Source of the DNA: Actinomadura macrotermitis
GTDB lineage: Bacteria > Actinomycetota > Actinomycetes > Streptosporangiales > Streptosporangiaceae
Direction: 5' to 3'
Assembly (NCBI RefSeq): GCF_009604375.1
Contig: NZ_WEGH01000005.1
Location: 372,001 to 436,000, forward strand
Length of the DNA: 64,000 nt
Shown: positions 42,059 through 49,849 of the stretch, in pieces
Layout of the letters: each line of letters opens with the position of its first letter
How positions within the stretch are numbered: the stretch's first letter is position 1
The notes under the pieces: model-generated
The model's input: only the letters and a program-made list of their open reading frames with translations
Told to the model about the DNA's origin: nothing
Databases searched by the model: none
Program-made: the position numbers and the translations under genes

Positions 42059-43181
42059 GCCGCGCGGCCTGCCGCGTGAGGTGATCGCGCTCGGGGAGGC
42101 TCGGCGCCGACCGGGCGGCCTCGGCGTAGAGCCGCGCCGCGGCCCCCTCGTCGCCGGCACGCTCGTGCAGGTACGCCGCGGCGGCGGTGCGGCGGGGCAG
42201 GGCGGGGTCGAGTTCCGCCAGCGCGGCCAGGCCGGCCCGCGGGCCGTCGGCCTCACCGACCGCGACGGCCCGGTTGAGGCGGGCCACCGGGCTGCCGGTG
42301 AGGCGCACCAGCTCGTCGTACCACTCGACGATCTGCACCCAGTCGGTCTCCTCGGCCGTGCGGGCGTCGGCGTGCAGCGCGGCGACGGCGGCCTGGGCCT
42401 GGAACTCGCCCAGCCGGTCGCGGGCGAGGGCCGCCTGGAGGATCTCGACGCCCTCGGCGATCATGCGGGTGTCCCATAGGCCGCGGTCCTGCTCGGCGAG
42501 AGGTACGAGCCTGCCGTCCGGGCCGGTGCGCGCGGGGCGCCGGGCGTGATGCAGCAGCATGAGCGCGAGCAGGCCCGCGACCTCCTCATGGTCGGTCATC
42601 GCCGCCAGTTGGCGGGTGAGCCGGATCGCCTCGGCGGCCAGGTCGACGTCGCCGGAGTAGCCCTCGTTGAAGACCAGGTAGAGCACGCGCAGCACGGTGG
42701 CGGCGTCCCCGGGCTGATCGAACCGGACGTCGGAGACGGTCCGCTTGGCCCTGCTGATGCGCTGGGCCATCGTCGCCTCCGGCACCAGGTAGGCCTGCGC
42801 GATCTGCCGCGTGGTCAGGCCGCCGACCGCGCGCAGCGTGAGCGCGACCGCCGAGGCCGGCGACAGGGACGGGTGCGCGCACAGGAAGTACAGCCGGAGC
42901 GTGTCGTCCACCGCCTCGCCCGGGCCGGGCACCGGCTCGGCCTCGACGCGGATCTCGCGGTGCTGCCGGGAGGTGTCGGCGCGGGCGGCGTCGAGGAACT
43001 TGCGCCAGGCCACGGTGACCAGCCAGCCCTTGGGGTCGCGCGGCGGCTCGTCCGGCCACAGGCGCACGGCCTCGACCAGGGCGTCCTGCACGGCGTCCTC
43101 GGCCGCCGCGAAGCCGGCCCCGCGGCGGACCAGGACACCGATCACCGCGGGCACCAGCTCGCGCAGCAGCGCCTCGTTCAC
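42030..43181 (-). CDS. ECF sigma factor with C-terminal extension (ECF42-like)
   Basis: A 383-residue sigma-70-family factor. Region 2 is seen in A-A-A-E-D-A-V-Q-D-A-L-V-E-A and W-L-V-T-V-A-W-R-K-F-L-D. Region 4 includes L-T-T-R-Q-I-A-Q-A-Y-L-V-P-E-A-T-M-A-Q-R-I-S-R-A-K. A long C-terminal extension of helical, TPR-like repeats follows (D-E-L-V-R-L-T-G-S-P-V-A-R-L-N-R-A-V). Together with the overlapping DGPF-domain gene this is the ECF42 arrangement, which lacks a classical anti-sigma factor. GTG 43181 overlaps the DGPF stop by four bases. Confidence 0.92.
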   Translation of the reverse strand: MNEALLRELVPAVIGVLVRRGAGFAAAEDAVQDALVEAVRLWPDEPPRDPKGWLVTVAWRKFLDAARADTSRQHREIRVEAEPVPGPGEAVDDTLRLYFLCAHPSLSPASAVALTLRAVGGLTTRQIAQAYLVPEATMAQRISRAKRTVSDVRFDQPGDAATVLRVLYLVFNEGYSGDVDLAAEAIRLTRQLAAMTDHEEVAGLLALMLLHHARRPARTGPDGRLVPLAEQDRGLWDTRMIAEGVEILQAALARDRLGEFQAQAAVAALHADARTAEETDWVQIVEWYDELVRLTGSPVARLNRAVAVGEADGPRAGLAALAELDPALPRRTAAAAYLHERAGDEGAAARLYAEAARSAPSLPERDHLTRQAARLNARLRDRR

Positions 43182-43585
43182 TCGGTGACCACGCACTGCT
43201 CGCCGTAGAACGGGCGCAGCTCGAGCCACTCGTGGATCGGCCTGCCGCCCGCGCCCGGCGCGGCGGACAACTCGGCGGCCAGCTCCAGCGCCCGCTCGTA
43301 GGAGTCGACGTCGATCACCATCCAGCCGGCGATCAGGTCCTTGGTCTCGGCGAACGGGCCGTCGGTGACCGGCGGCCGCCCCTCGCCGTCGTAGCGGACG
43401 AACGTGCCCTCCGGGGAGAGCGCCTGCTCGCCGACGAACTCGCCGGTCTCCTTGAGCCGGTCGGCGAAGTCGCGCATGTACTGCAGGTGGGCCGTGACCT
43501 CCTCCGGCTCCCACTGGTCCATCGGCACGTCGTTGACCGGCGCCGGCGCGCCCCGGTAGTGCTTCAGCAACAGGTACTTGGCCAT
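43178..43585 (-). CDS. YCII/DGPF-domain protein
   Basis: A 135-residue YCII-related protein with the diagnostic V-T-D-G-P-F-A-E motif near residue 75 and the ferredoxin-like pattern M-A-K-Y-L-L-L-K-H-Y, G-W-M-V-I-D-V-D-S-Y-E-R-A. ATG 43585 follows AAGGAG. Members sit beside ECF42 sigma factors and are typical targets of them. The activity is unknown. The short overlap implies fixed expression relative to the sigma factor. Confidence 0.92.
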   Translation of the reverse strand: MAKYLLLKHYRGAPAPVNDVPMDQWEPEEVTAHLQYMRDFADRLKETGEFVGEQALSPEGTFVRYDGEGRPPVTDGPFAETKDLIAGWMVIDVDSYERALELAAELSAAPGAGGRPIHEWLELRPFYGEQCVVTE

Positions 43586-43629
43586 CGTTTTCTCCTTGCC
43601 GTGGTGGATGCCATTGTGGCGGGGGCGAC

Positions 43630-44130
43630 TCAGGCGCGCTGGCGCTCTTCCCGCTGCCGGACCAGCTCCTCGACCGCGCTCGGCAGCGTCGTCTCGAAGT
43701 CGATCAGCTTCGCCCAGGTCGGGCTCACCACGATCCGGACCATGCCCTCGTGGTAGAGCGAACGCACCTCCGCCTCCCAGACGACCCGCTGCTCGGGCGT
43801 CATCTCGTAGGTACTGGTCGACTGGAGGAACTCGTCCGGGATGCCGTCGACGTGGTCCAGCTCGGCCCGGCCTCGGATGAGCAGGATCCTGGGCGGGTGC
43901 GACTCGGTGTCGATGGTCAGGGCGACCATCGGGTTCTCAGACAGGGCCCGCAGCTTCGGCGCGTTCTTCGGCGTGCTCATGACGATCTCCGAGCCGTTCC
44001 AGGCGAAGATGATCGGGATGTTGCGCGGGGTGCCGTCCTTGGCGACGTAGGCCAGGCGGGCCACGTCGCGGGCCAGCAGCTCCTGGCTGACCGGCCGGCC
44101 CAGCACCTCGGTGATCTCGTTCGCGTCCAT
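43630..44130 (-). CDS. Pyridoxamine 5-phosphate oxidase-family flavin-binding protein
   Basis: A 166-residue split-barrel protein of the PPOX family. The barrel strands are L-A-Y-V-A-K-D-G-T-P-R-N-I-P-I-I-F, E-I-V-M-S-T-P-K-N-A-P-K and R-I-L-L-I-R-G-R-A-E-L. Many actinobacterial members bind F420 or FMN and reduce small molecules, so true pyridoxal synthesis is unlikely. GGAGG lies six bases before ATG 44130. It is divergent from the XRE-cupin regulator, whose palindrome is in the gap. Confidence 0.88.
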   Translation of the reverse strand: MDANEITEVLGRPVSQELLARDVARLAYVAKDGTPRNIPIIFAWNGSEIVMSTPKNAPKLRALSENPMVALTIDTESHPPRILLIRGRAELDHVDGIPDEFLQSTSTYEMTPEQRVVWEAEVRSLYHEGMVRIVVSPTWAKLIDFETTLPSAVEELVRQREERQRA

Positions 44131-44224
44131 GGTGGTCCTCCTTCGCCGCGCGGCCCGTCGTGGCCGCTGATGTGCCTGGGACGGAGCCGCCGTCGCGTTC
44201 TCGACATCGAGGGCACGCCGAATT

Positions 44225-44237
44225 CAGAAATTTTCTG
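44225..44237. promoter_or_regulatory. Operator of the XRE-cupin regulator
   Basis: CAGAAA-T-TTTCTG is a perfect 13-bp palindrome in an otherwise GC-rich 123-base divergent spacer, 16 bases before the XRE-cupin ATG. It is the obvious candidate site for that HTH protein. Confidence 0.65.
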
Positions 44238-44253
44238 CGGCAAGCTGGTGACC

Positions 44254-44850
44254 ATGGACGACGACCTTGACCAGGCGCTCGGCGCGGTCGGCCCCCGGCT
44301 GCGCGCCCTGCGCCGGCAGCGGGAGGTCACGCTGGCCGCCCTGGCGGAGACGACCGGCATCTCGGTGAGCACCCTGTCCCGGCTGGAGTCCGGCGCCCGC
44401 CGGCCGACCCTGGAACTGCTGCTCCCCCTGGCCCGGGTCCACGGCGTCACCCTCGACGAGCTCGTCGGCGCCCCGCCCACCGGCGACCCGCGCGTGCACC
44501 TGCGCCCGGTCACCGCCCACGGCATGACCATGCTGCCCCTGACCCGCCGGGCCGGCGGCATCCAGGCCTACAAGCTCGTGATCCCGGCCGGCCGGCGCAA
44601 GGAACCCGAACCGCAGACCCACGAGGGCTACGAATGGCTCTACGTGCTCAGCGGGCGGCTGCGGATCGTCCTCGGCGAGAATGATCTGGTGCTCTCGCCC
44701 GGCGAGGCGGCCGAGTTCGACACTCGCGTGCCGCACTGGTTCGGCAGCGCCGACGCCGAAGCGGTCGAGTTCCTCAGCCTGTTCGGCAGGCAGGGCGAGC
44801 GTGCGCACCTGCGCGCCCGCCCGAAGGCCAAGCGAGCCGGCCAGGAGTGA
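44254..44850 (+). CDS. XRE-family regulator with C-terminal cupin domain
   Basis: A 198-residue HTH-cupin protein. The N-terminal XRE HTH is L-R-A-L-R-R-Q-R-E-V-T-L-A-A-L-A-E-T-T-G-I-S-V-S-T-L-S-R-L-E-S-G. The cupin from about residue 110 has H-E-G-Y-E-W-L-Y-V-L-S-G and L-S-P-G-E-A-A-E-F-D-T-R-V-P-H-W-F-G, with metal-binding His and Glu in place. Such regulators sense small metabolites such as amino acids or polyamines. It is divergent from the PPOX gene, its likely target. Confidence 0.92.
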   Translation: MDDDLDQALGAVGPRLRALRRQREVTLAALAETTGISVSTLSRLESGARRPTLELLLPLARVHGVTLDELVGAPPTGDPRVHLRPVTAHGMTMLPLTRRAGGIQAYKLVIPAGRRKEPEPQTHEGYEWLYVLSGRLRIVLGENDLVLSPGEAAEFDTRVPHWFGSADAEAVEFLSLFGRQGERAHLRARPKAKRAGQE

Positions 44851-44926
44851 TCTCCGGCGCGGCCGGATGTCGGTGGCACGGTGCAGGATCGGGCCGTCAC
44901 CCCTGCCACGCGTACAGGAGATCGCG

Positions 44927-45268
44927 ATGCCGCTCACGAACCAGCAGGTCGCCGGGCATGTGTTCCTCGAGGACATGTTCGGCGACGACTACTACCCCGA
45001 TCACGTCGTCGCCAAGGGGGCGTCGATCCTGGTGCGGCTGTGCGAGCGGATCGAGGCCGAGCGCCCGGCGGACCTGGCGGCGCTGTACGCGCTCACGCAG
45101 GCCGCGACGGAGGAGTTCAACGAGCTGGACGAGGAGTTCTGCGCGGCAGGCAGCGAGATCGAGACCGTCGCGCGGGACACGATCGCCGTGGATTTCGGGT
45201 TCGTGGCGTCGGCCTACGGGTTCCCGGACGCGGACCTGGAGGAACTGGTCGCCACCCGGGAGTGGTGA
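44927..45268 (+). CDS. DUF5713-family protein
   Basis: A 113-residue acidic helical protein starting M-P-L-T-N-Q-Q-V-A-G-H-V-F-L-E-D-M-F and containing L-T-Q-A-A-T-E-E-F-N-E-L-D-E-E-F, a pattern I recognise as DUF5713. Function is unknown. ATG 44927 follows AGGAG at six bases. It converges on the two small membrane-protein genes. No transmembrane helix or Cys pair is present. Confidence 0.8.
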   Translation: MPLTNQQVAGHVFLEDMFGDDYYPDHVVAKGASILVRLCERIEAERPADLAALYALTQAATEEFNELDEEFCAAGSEIETVARDTIAVDFGFVASAYGFPDADLEELVATREW

Positions 45269-45277
45269 GGCGCGGTC

Positions 45278-45421
45278 TCAGCGGTCCCCGTCCTTGGTGC
45301 GCCGGTAGATGACGATCATGACGACCAGGGCCGCCACCCCCAGCGCGAGCACGACGGCGCCCTTGAGCAGGTAGTCGGCCAGCAGCTCGTGCAGGATCTC
45401 GTCCCCGCCATCAGCGGCCAT
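45278..45421 (-). CDS. Small single-span membrane protein
   Basis: A 47-residue protein with one transmembrane helix, A-V-V-L-A-L-G-V-A-A-L-V-V-M-I-V-I, followed by the basic stop-transfer Y-R-R-T-K-D-G-D-R. It overlaps the end of the upstream small membrane protein by 11 bases, implying co-translation. I do not recognise the family. Confidence 0.6.
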   Translation of the reverse strand: MAADGGDEILHELLADYLLKGAVVLALGVAALVVMIVIYRRTKDGDR

Positions 45422-45689
45422 CACGGGTCTTCCCCTCCCGTCCGGCGGCCTGGTCGAGGTGGTCGAGCGCCTGCCGGGCGGCGGCCTTCTTCCATTCGCC
45501 GCCCCGCGCACCGGGCCGGCCGGCCCAGTACCGGACGACCGGTTCGGCGTACCGGCGGGCGTCCTGCAGCCGGCCGCGCCGCTTGAGGGTGAGCAGCAGG
45601 ACGAAGGCGGCGACGGCGAGCAGGGCGATCCCGCCGGCGACCATCACGAAGCGCAGCATGAGCAGGCCCATCACGTCCGAGGCGTCCAT
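45411..45689 (-). CDS. Small membrane protein with basic cytoplasmic tail
   Basis: A 92-residue protein with a single N-terminal transmembrane helix (F-V-M-V-A-G-G-I-A-L-L-A-V-A-A-F-V-L) and a basic, helical tail of about 55 residues ending in a run of charged residues. GGGAGG precedes ATG 45689. It is divergent from the TetR gene across a 40-bp inverted repeat, and so may be its target together with the 47-residue partner. No homologue is recognised. Confidence 0.7.
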   Translation of the reverse strand: MDASDVMGLLMLRFVMVAGGIALLAVAAFVLLLTLKRRGRLQDARRYAEPVVRYWAGRPGARGGEWKKAAARQALDHLDQAAGREGKTRDGR

Positions 45690-45704
45690 GTGTCCTCCCG
45701 TTTA

Positions 45705-45748
45705 TTTAGCACGTCCATGCTAAATCAATTTAGCATGGACGTGCTACA
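45705..45748. promoter_or_regulatory. Dual TetR operator, 40-bp perfect inverted repeat
   Basis: TAGCACGTCCATGCTAAAT (45707-45725), CA, then its exact reverse complement (45728-45746) give a perfect 19+2+19 inverted repeat. Each arm is itself an operator: TTTAGCA-CGTCCA-TGCTAAA (45705-45724) is perfect and TTTAGCA-TGGACG-TGCTACA (45729-45748) nearly so, 24 bp centre to centre. The TetR ATG (45757) follows after eight bases with no Shine-Dalgarno. Confidence 0.85.
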
Positions 45749-45756
45749 AAAGACAC

Positions 45757-46440
45757 ATGCCGAAGATCGTGGATCCGGAGGCGCGCCGCCGCCAGGTCGC
45801 CGAAGCGGTGTTCCGGGTGGCCCGCCGCGACGGGCTGGAACAGGCGTCGCTGCGCACGGTCGCGGCCGAGGCGGGGCTCGCGGTCGGCTCGGTGCGCCAC
45901 TACTTCGACGGCCAGGCCGACCTCATGATCTTCGCGATGCGGCACTTCGCCGAGCGGGCCGGGGACCGGATCCTGGAGCGGGCCGGGGCGCTGCGCGTCC
46001 CGGACCCGGCCGCGCCGCCCGCCGCGCACGCGGCGGCGATGGAGGCGCTGCTCGGCGAGGTGCTACCGCTGGACGACGAGCGCCGCGAGGAGACCGAGGT
46101 CTGGCTGGCCTTCATCACCAGCGCCCGCACCCGGCCCGAGCTGCGCCCCTACGCGCAGCGCCTGTTCGACGGGCTCCGCGAGATCCTCGTCAAGCTGCTG
46201 GCCACCGCGCAGCGCCTGGAGCTGCTGCGTCCCGGCCTGGACCTCGAGGTCGAGGCCGTCCGGCTGGGCGCGCTGCTGGACGGCCTGGCCGCCCACGGAG
46301 TCCTGTATCCCGACCGGGCCGGTCCGGCCGACCTGGCCGCCGCCCTGCGCCGGCACCTCTGCGAGATCACCGTCGTCGGCCCGGACGACCTCCCACCGGT
46401 CACCGGAGCCGCGGCAGCAGCATGCCGGCCACCGCGATGA
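45757..46440 (+). CDS. TetR-family regulator
   Basis: A 227-residue TetR protein of the BetI/TetR_C_6 type: M-P-K-I-V-D-P-E-A-R-R-R-Q-V-A-E-A-V-F-R-V-A, then T-V-A-A-E-A-G-L-A-V-G-S-V-R-H-Y-F-D-G. The C-terminal tail (A-A-A-C-R-P-P-R) runs 41 bases into the convergent MFS gene. It lacks a ribosome-binding site and probably starts leaderless. The dual operator immediately upstream is shared with the divergent small-membrane-protein genes. Confidence 0.9.
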   Translation: MPKIVDPEARRRQVAEAVFRVARRDGLEQASLRTVAAEAGLAVGSVRHYFDGQADLMIFAMRHFAERAGDRILERAGALRVPDPAAPPAAHAAAMEALLGEVLPLDDERREETEVWLAFITSARTRPELRPYAQRLFDGLREILVKLLATAQRLELLRPGLDLEVEAVRLGALLDGLAAHGVLYPDRAGPADLAAALRRHLCEITVVGPDDLPPVTGAAAAACRPPR

Positions 46441-47761
46441 CCAGGCCGAGCCCGGCCGCCACGAGGAAGACCAGGTCGTAACCGGCGGCGTCGGCGACCG
46501 TCGCGAGCACCGCCAGGCCCACCGACCCGCCCGCCTGGCCGGCGGTGTTGGCCAGGCCGCCGACGATCCCCGCGTCGCTCTCGGGGACACCGGCGGTCGC
46601 CGCGGCCATGAGGGTGGGGAAGGCGAGCCCGATGCCGACCGCGATGAGCAGCGTGGGCCCGAGCACGCCGGTGACGTAGGCGCTGCCCGCGCCGGCCTGG
46701 GCGAGCCAGCCGAAACCGGCCAGCAGACAGGCGCCGCCGGCCAGCACCAGGGGACGCGTGCCGGTGCGCGGCAGCAGGGCGGACGCCCTTCCCGCGACCA
46801 CCATGAACATCACCGCCGCCGGGGTCTGCCCGAGCCCGGCCTGAAGCGCGCTGAAGCCGAGCACGTCCTGCAGGAACAGCGACGTGAAGTACCACATCGC
46901 GATGGCGATCCCGCCGAACAGCAGCAGCAGGCCGTTGCCGACGGCCACTCCCCGGTTCCCGAACAGCCGCAGGGGCATCATCGGCCGGGCGGCGAAACGC
47001 GCCTCCACCACGGCGAAGAGAATGAGCAGGAGCAGGCCCGCGCCGGCCGGCCCGGCGACCGGCGCGGACGTCCAGCCGTGATCGGCGCTCTGCATGACCC
47101 CGTAGATCAGCGCGGCCAGCCCCGCCGTCCCGGTGACCGCGCCGGCGAGGTCGAGCGGCTCCCGCCGGACGGCCCGTGCGCCGGCCGGGGCCAGCACGGC
47201 CAGTGCGATCAGCGCCGCGCCGATCGGCACGTTGATCAGGAAGACCCAGCGCCACGACAGGCCGGTGGTGAGAGCGCCGCCCGCGAGCGCGCCGGCCATC
47301 CCGCCCACCCCGCCCGCAGCGGACCATGCGCCGAACGCCCGGGCGCGCGCCCGCTCCCCGGTGAAGCCGGTGTTGATCAACGCCAGCGTCGCCGGGGCCA
47401 GCAGGGCGGCGCCGGCGCCCTGCACGGCGCGGGCCGCCACCAGGACCTGCGGGGCGGTCGCCAGGCCGCCGGCCAGGCTCGCGAGCGAGAACAGCGCCAG
47501 CCCGGCGACCAGCGTCCGGCGATGGCCGAACAGGTCGGCGGCGCGGCCGCCCAGCAGCATGAAGCCGGCGAAGGTGAGCAGATAGCCGTTCACCACCCAG
47601 GCCAGGCCGGTGGCGGTGAAGCCGAGGTCGTGCTGGACCGAGGGCAGGGCGACGTTGACGATGGACGCGTCCAGGATCACCATGAACTGGCCGGCGCACG
47701 CCAGCGCCAGGACCATCCAGGTGCCGTCGGCCCGCCGGACTGCGGTACCGGTGTCCGTCAT
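46400..47761 (-). CDS. MFS transporter, DHA2-type
   Basis: A 453-residue permease with about 12-14 helices. Helix 1 carries V-I-L-D-A-S-I-V-N-V-A-L-P-S, motif A is G-G-R-A-A-D-L-F-G-H-R-R, and helix 4 has V-Q-G-A-G-A-A-L-L-A-P-A-T-L-A-L-I, all typical of EmrB/QacA drug exporters. Its start overlaps the flavodoxin-like gene stop (ATGA), so the two are an operon. The 3' end overlaps the convergent TetR gene by 41 bases. The drug is unknown; quinone-like compounds are an inference from the partner. Confidence 0.9.
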   Translation of the reverse strand: MTDTGTAVRRADGTWMVLALACAGQFMVILDASIVNVALPSVQHDLGFTATGLAWVVNGYLLTFAGFMLLGGRAADLFGHRRTLVAGLALFSLASLAGGLATAPQVLVAARAVQGAGAALLAPATLALINTGFTGERARARAFGAWSAAGGVGGMAGALAGGALTTGLSWRWVFLINVPIGAALIALAVLAPAGARAVRREPLDLAGAVTGTAGLAALIYGVMQSADHGWTSAPVAGPAGAGLLLLILFAVVEARFAARPMMPLRLFGNRGVAVGNGLLLLFGGIAIAMWYFTSLFLQDVLGFSALQAGLGQTPAAVMFMVVAGRASALLPRTGTRPLVLAGGACLLAGFGWLAQAGAGSAYVTGVLGPTLLIAVGIGLAFPTLMAAATAGVPESDAGIVGGLANTAGQAGGSVGLAVLATVADAAGYDLVFLVAAGLGLVIAVAGMLLPRLR

Positions 47762-48408
47762 GCCCGCCGTCCCGCCATCTCAGCGGCCCGCTGCCCGGTG
47801 ACATTGCCGGCGCCCGACAGCCGGATCGCGAACCGCGCCAGCCGCTGCCCCTGGTACCGGGCCGCCTCCAGCGCCGCGGCGTCAGGGCCGCCGTCCTGCG
47901 AGCCCGTCGCGGAGGTGCCGTAAGGGTTGCCGCCGGCGGCGTACACGGCCGGATCGGTGAAGCCGGGCGGGACGATCAGCGCACCCCAGTGGTAGAACAC
48001 GTTCGCCAGCGACAGGAGCGTGGCCTCGCTGCCGCCGTGCCGGTTGAACGCCGCGGTGAAGGCCGTCACCGGCTTGTCGGCCAGGACCCCTTCCCGCCAC
48101 AGCCCGCCCGTCTGGTCGATGAACTGCTTGAGCTGCGCGGCCGGCGTGCCGAACCGCGTCGGCGTCCCGAACGCGAACGCGTCGGCCCACGCCAGGTCCT
48201 CGACCGAGGCCTGGGCGATCGACGCGGCGGCGTCGGCGTGCCGTCGCCACTGCGGGTTCTGGTCGATCGCGGCGTCGGACGCGAGTTCGGCGACGCGGCG
48301 CAGCCGCACCTCGGCCCCGGCATGGGCGGCGCCCTCGGCGACGGCCTGTGCGAGCGCGTGCACGGTGCCCGTCGCGCTGTAGTAGATGACGGCGACCTTC
48401 ACGGTCAT
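47758..48408 (-). CDS. NAD(P)H:quinone oxidoreductase, WrbA-like flavodoxin
   Basis: A 216-residue flavodoxin-fold protein. The FMN phosphate loop is Y-Y-S-A-T-G-T-V near residue 9, and F-G-T-P-T-R-F-G-T-P-A-A-Q-L-K-Q-F and F-H-R-H-G-G-S-like segments match WrbA. It reduces quinones by two electrons. ATG 48408 follows AAGGGAG. It is first in an operon with the MFS exporter and divergent from a MarR regulator with a 40-bp operator, a classical quinone/phenolic stress unit. Confidence 0.9.
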   Translation of the reverse strand: MTVKVAVIYYSATGTVHALAQAVAEGAAHAGAEVRLRRVAELASDAAIDQNPQWRRHADAAASIAQASVEDLAWADAFAFGTPTRFGTPAAQLKQFIDQTGGLWREGVLADKPVTAFTAAFNRHGGSEATLLSLANVFYHWGALIVPPGFTDPAVYAAGGNPYGTSATGSQDGGPDAAALEAARYQGQRLARFAIRLSGAGNVTGQRAAEMAGRRA

Positions 48409-48424
48409 GTCGGCTCCCTTGCTA

Positions 48425-48464
48425 GGATTAGTTACGCGCATAATGTTATGCACATAACTAATCC
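48425..48464. promoter_or_regulatory. MarR operator, 40-bp near-perfect inverted repeat
   Basis: Arms 48425-48443 and 48446-48464 pair at 17 of 19 positions around a central TG, with outer GGATTAGTTA/TAACTAATCC perfect. Inside it TTACGCGCATAA and TTATGCACATAA are two 12-bp MarR-like sites. It fills the gap between the wrbA-like and MarR genes. Confidence 0.8.
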
Positions 48465-48478
48465 GTCAAGGAGAGCCC

Positions 48479-48931
48479 GTGGACTTCGACCAGGCCGACG
48501 CCCTCAACCAGGCCATCCGCCTGCTCAGCCTGCGCCACCGGGCCCGGACCGCGACGCTGCTGGCCCCGCTCGGCCTGCACCCCGGGCAGGAGGCGCTCCT
48601 GCTCGAGCTCGCCCGGACCGGCCCGATGATCCAGGCGCAGCTCAGCGAGGCGCTCGGCTGCGAGCCGCCGAGCGTCACGCTCATGACCCGCAAGCTCGAG
48701 GCCTCCGGCCACATCCGCCGCGGGCCCGCCCCGTCCGACAAGCGCGCCAGCATCGTCGAGCTCACCGACAGCGGCAGGGCGCTCACCGACCAGGTCAAGC
48801 AGCTGTGGTGCGCCCTGGCGGAGGAGACCGTGGCCGGCCTGCCGGCCGAGACCGTGGCGGAGCTGCCCGCCCTCCTCAACACCCTGACCGGCAACGTCGA
48901 CACCAGGCGCCTCCGCCACCCGCGCGGGTGA
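48479..48931 (+). CDS. MarR-family regulator
   Basis: A 150-residue winged-helix MarR protein: L-S-L-R-H-R-A-R-T-A-T-L-L-A-P-L-G-L-H-P-G-Q-E-A, recognition helix C-E-P-P-S-V-T-L-M-T-R-K-L and wing R-R-G-P-A-P-S-D-K-R-A. No conserved N-terminal Cys of the OhrR type is present, so a ligand-type inducer is likely. GTG 48479 follows AAGGAG at five bases. It is divergent from the quinone reductase-MFS operon. Confidence 0.92.
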   Translation: MDFDQADALNQAIRLLSLRHRARTATLLAPLGLHPGQEALLLELARTGPMIQAQLSEALGCEPPSVTLMTRKLEASGHIRRGPAPSDKRASIVELTDSGRALTDQVKQLWCALAEETVAGLPAETVAELPALLNTLTGNVDTRRLRHPRG

Positions 48932-48944
48932 TCAGGTGAGGCCC

Positions 48945-49220
48945 GCGACCTGCTCCCCCGCGTGCTCACGGCGCGGCAGCGGGTGGCCGGCATGACGGCA
49001 CCGGCGGCCGCGATCGCGATGCGGGGGCCGGTGACGGCGGCCAGTACCGGGTTGAATAGCCGGCCGGCACGCGCGCAGCGTTCCGCTGGCGGGCAGCGTC
49101 CTGTGCCGTCCGAACCGCGCCACGAACCGGCGTGCCAGGCAGGAGCCGAGGAGGCGGCCGAGGCAAGGGAGCGCGAGGCTGTACGGCCCGTCCGGCCGCG
49201 CTGCGGACGGCGGTGAGCGC
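48945..49220 (-). pseudogene. Relic of an MFS transporter (frameshifted)
   Basis: Minus-strand fragments G-R-L-L-G-S-C-L-A-R-R-F-V-A-R-F-G-R-H-R-T-L and, in another frame, F-N-P-V-L-A-A-V-T-G-P-R-I-A-I-A-A-A-G-A read like the late helices and motif of an MFS permease broken by a frameshift. No start or intact frame remains. It lies in a gene-poor stretch (48932-49849) with the recombinase relic, so this is the edge of the decayed region. Confidence 0.4.
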
Positions 49221-49369
49221 CGAGATTGATCTTGGGGTGGAGCCCCAGGTCGGGTGTTCCGTAAGAGCGTTCCGCGAACTGTCCCGACGAGGGGCCCTAG
49301 CCGGAACACGGGAGCGTGAACGCTATGGCTCCCGATACCGTCCGGAATGGGTGCACCCGCTGTTCCACC

Positions 49370-49770
49370 GATGAACAGGACGTGGTCGTCCAGACCGAGT
49401 AGCTGCTCGCGCTCGGCGTCCCGGCCGATCGGATCTACATCGACCGGAGCTTCTCCGGGACCACCTGCCGCAACCGTGGCGGCCTGGACCAGGTTCGCCC
49501 GCACCATGGCCGAGGCCGACCAGATCCTCACCGACCTGTCCGACCGGGAGGTGCTGTTCGGACGGGGCGGATCGGTCTGCGACTGGAACGACCCGTTCGG
49601 CCGGCTGTTCCTGCAGACCCTGGCGATGGACGCCGAGTTCGAGGCGAACCTCGGCCACCTGCGCACCCGCGAGGGCATGGCGCTGGTCAAGAGGAACGGC
49701 AAGCAGCCCGAGTCCGCGCGGCGGTCCATCCGTCGCCGCTACGTCACCGGTGAGGTGTCGCCGGACAGAG
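49370..49770 (+). pseudogene. Decayed serine recombinase (resolvase/invertase family)
   Basis: Two frames together give a resolvase. The first reads L-L-A-L-G-V-P-A-D-R-I-Y-I-D-R-S-F-S-G-T-T, R-G-G-L-D-Q and is cut by TAG at 49400-49402. After a shift near 49490 the second gives T-R-F-A-R-T-M-A-E-A, D-P-F-G-R-L-F-L-Q-T-L-A, A-E-F-E-A-N-L-G-H-L-R-T-R-E-G-M-A. The piece around the L-D-R-x-x-R motif is partly deleted, and the DNA-binding tail is missing. It is clearly inactive, left from a past mobile element. Confidence 0.75.
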
Positions 49771-49849
49771 CTGACGACCGGCGCGGCCGATCGGCTTTTC
49801 AGGGTTCGCGAATCCGACGGCGACCGGCAGGGAACGACGTTTCGGCCTC

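Noticed and set aside
42030..43514. A longer sigma factor starting inside the DGPF gene
   Set aside because: The region preceding GTG 43181 overlaps the DGPF protein in another frame and has no sigma similarity.
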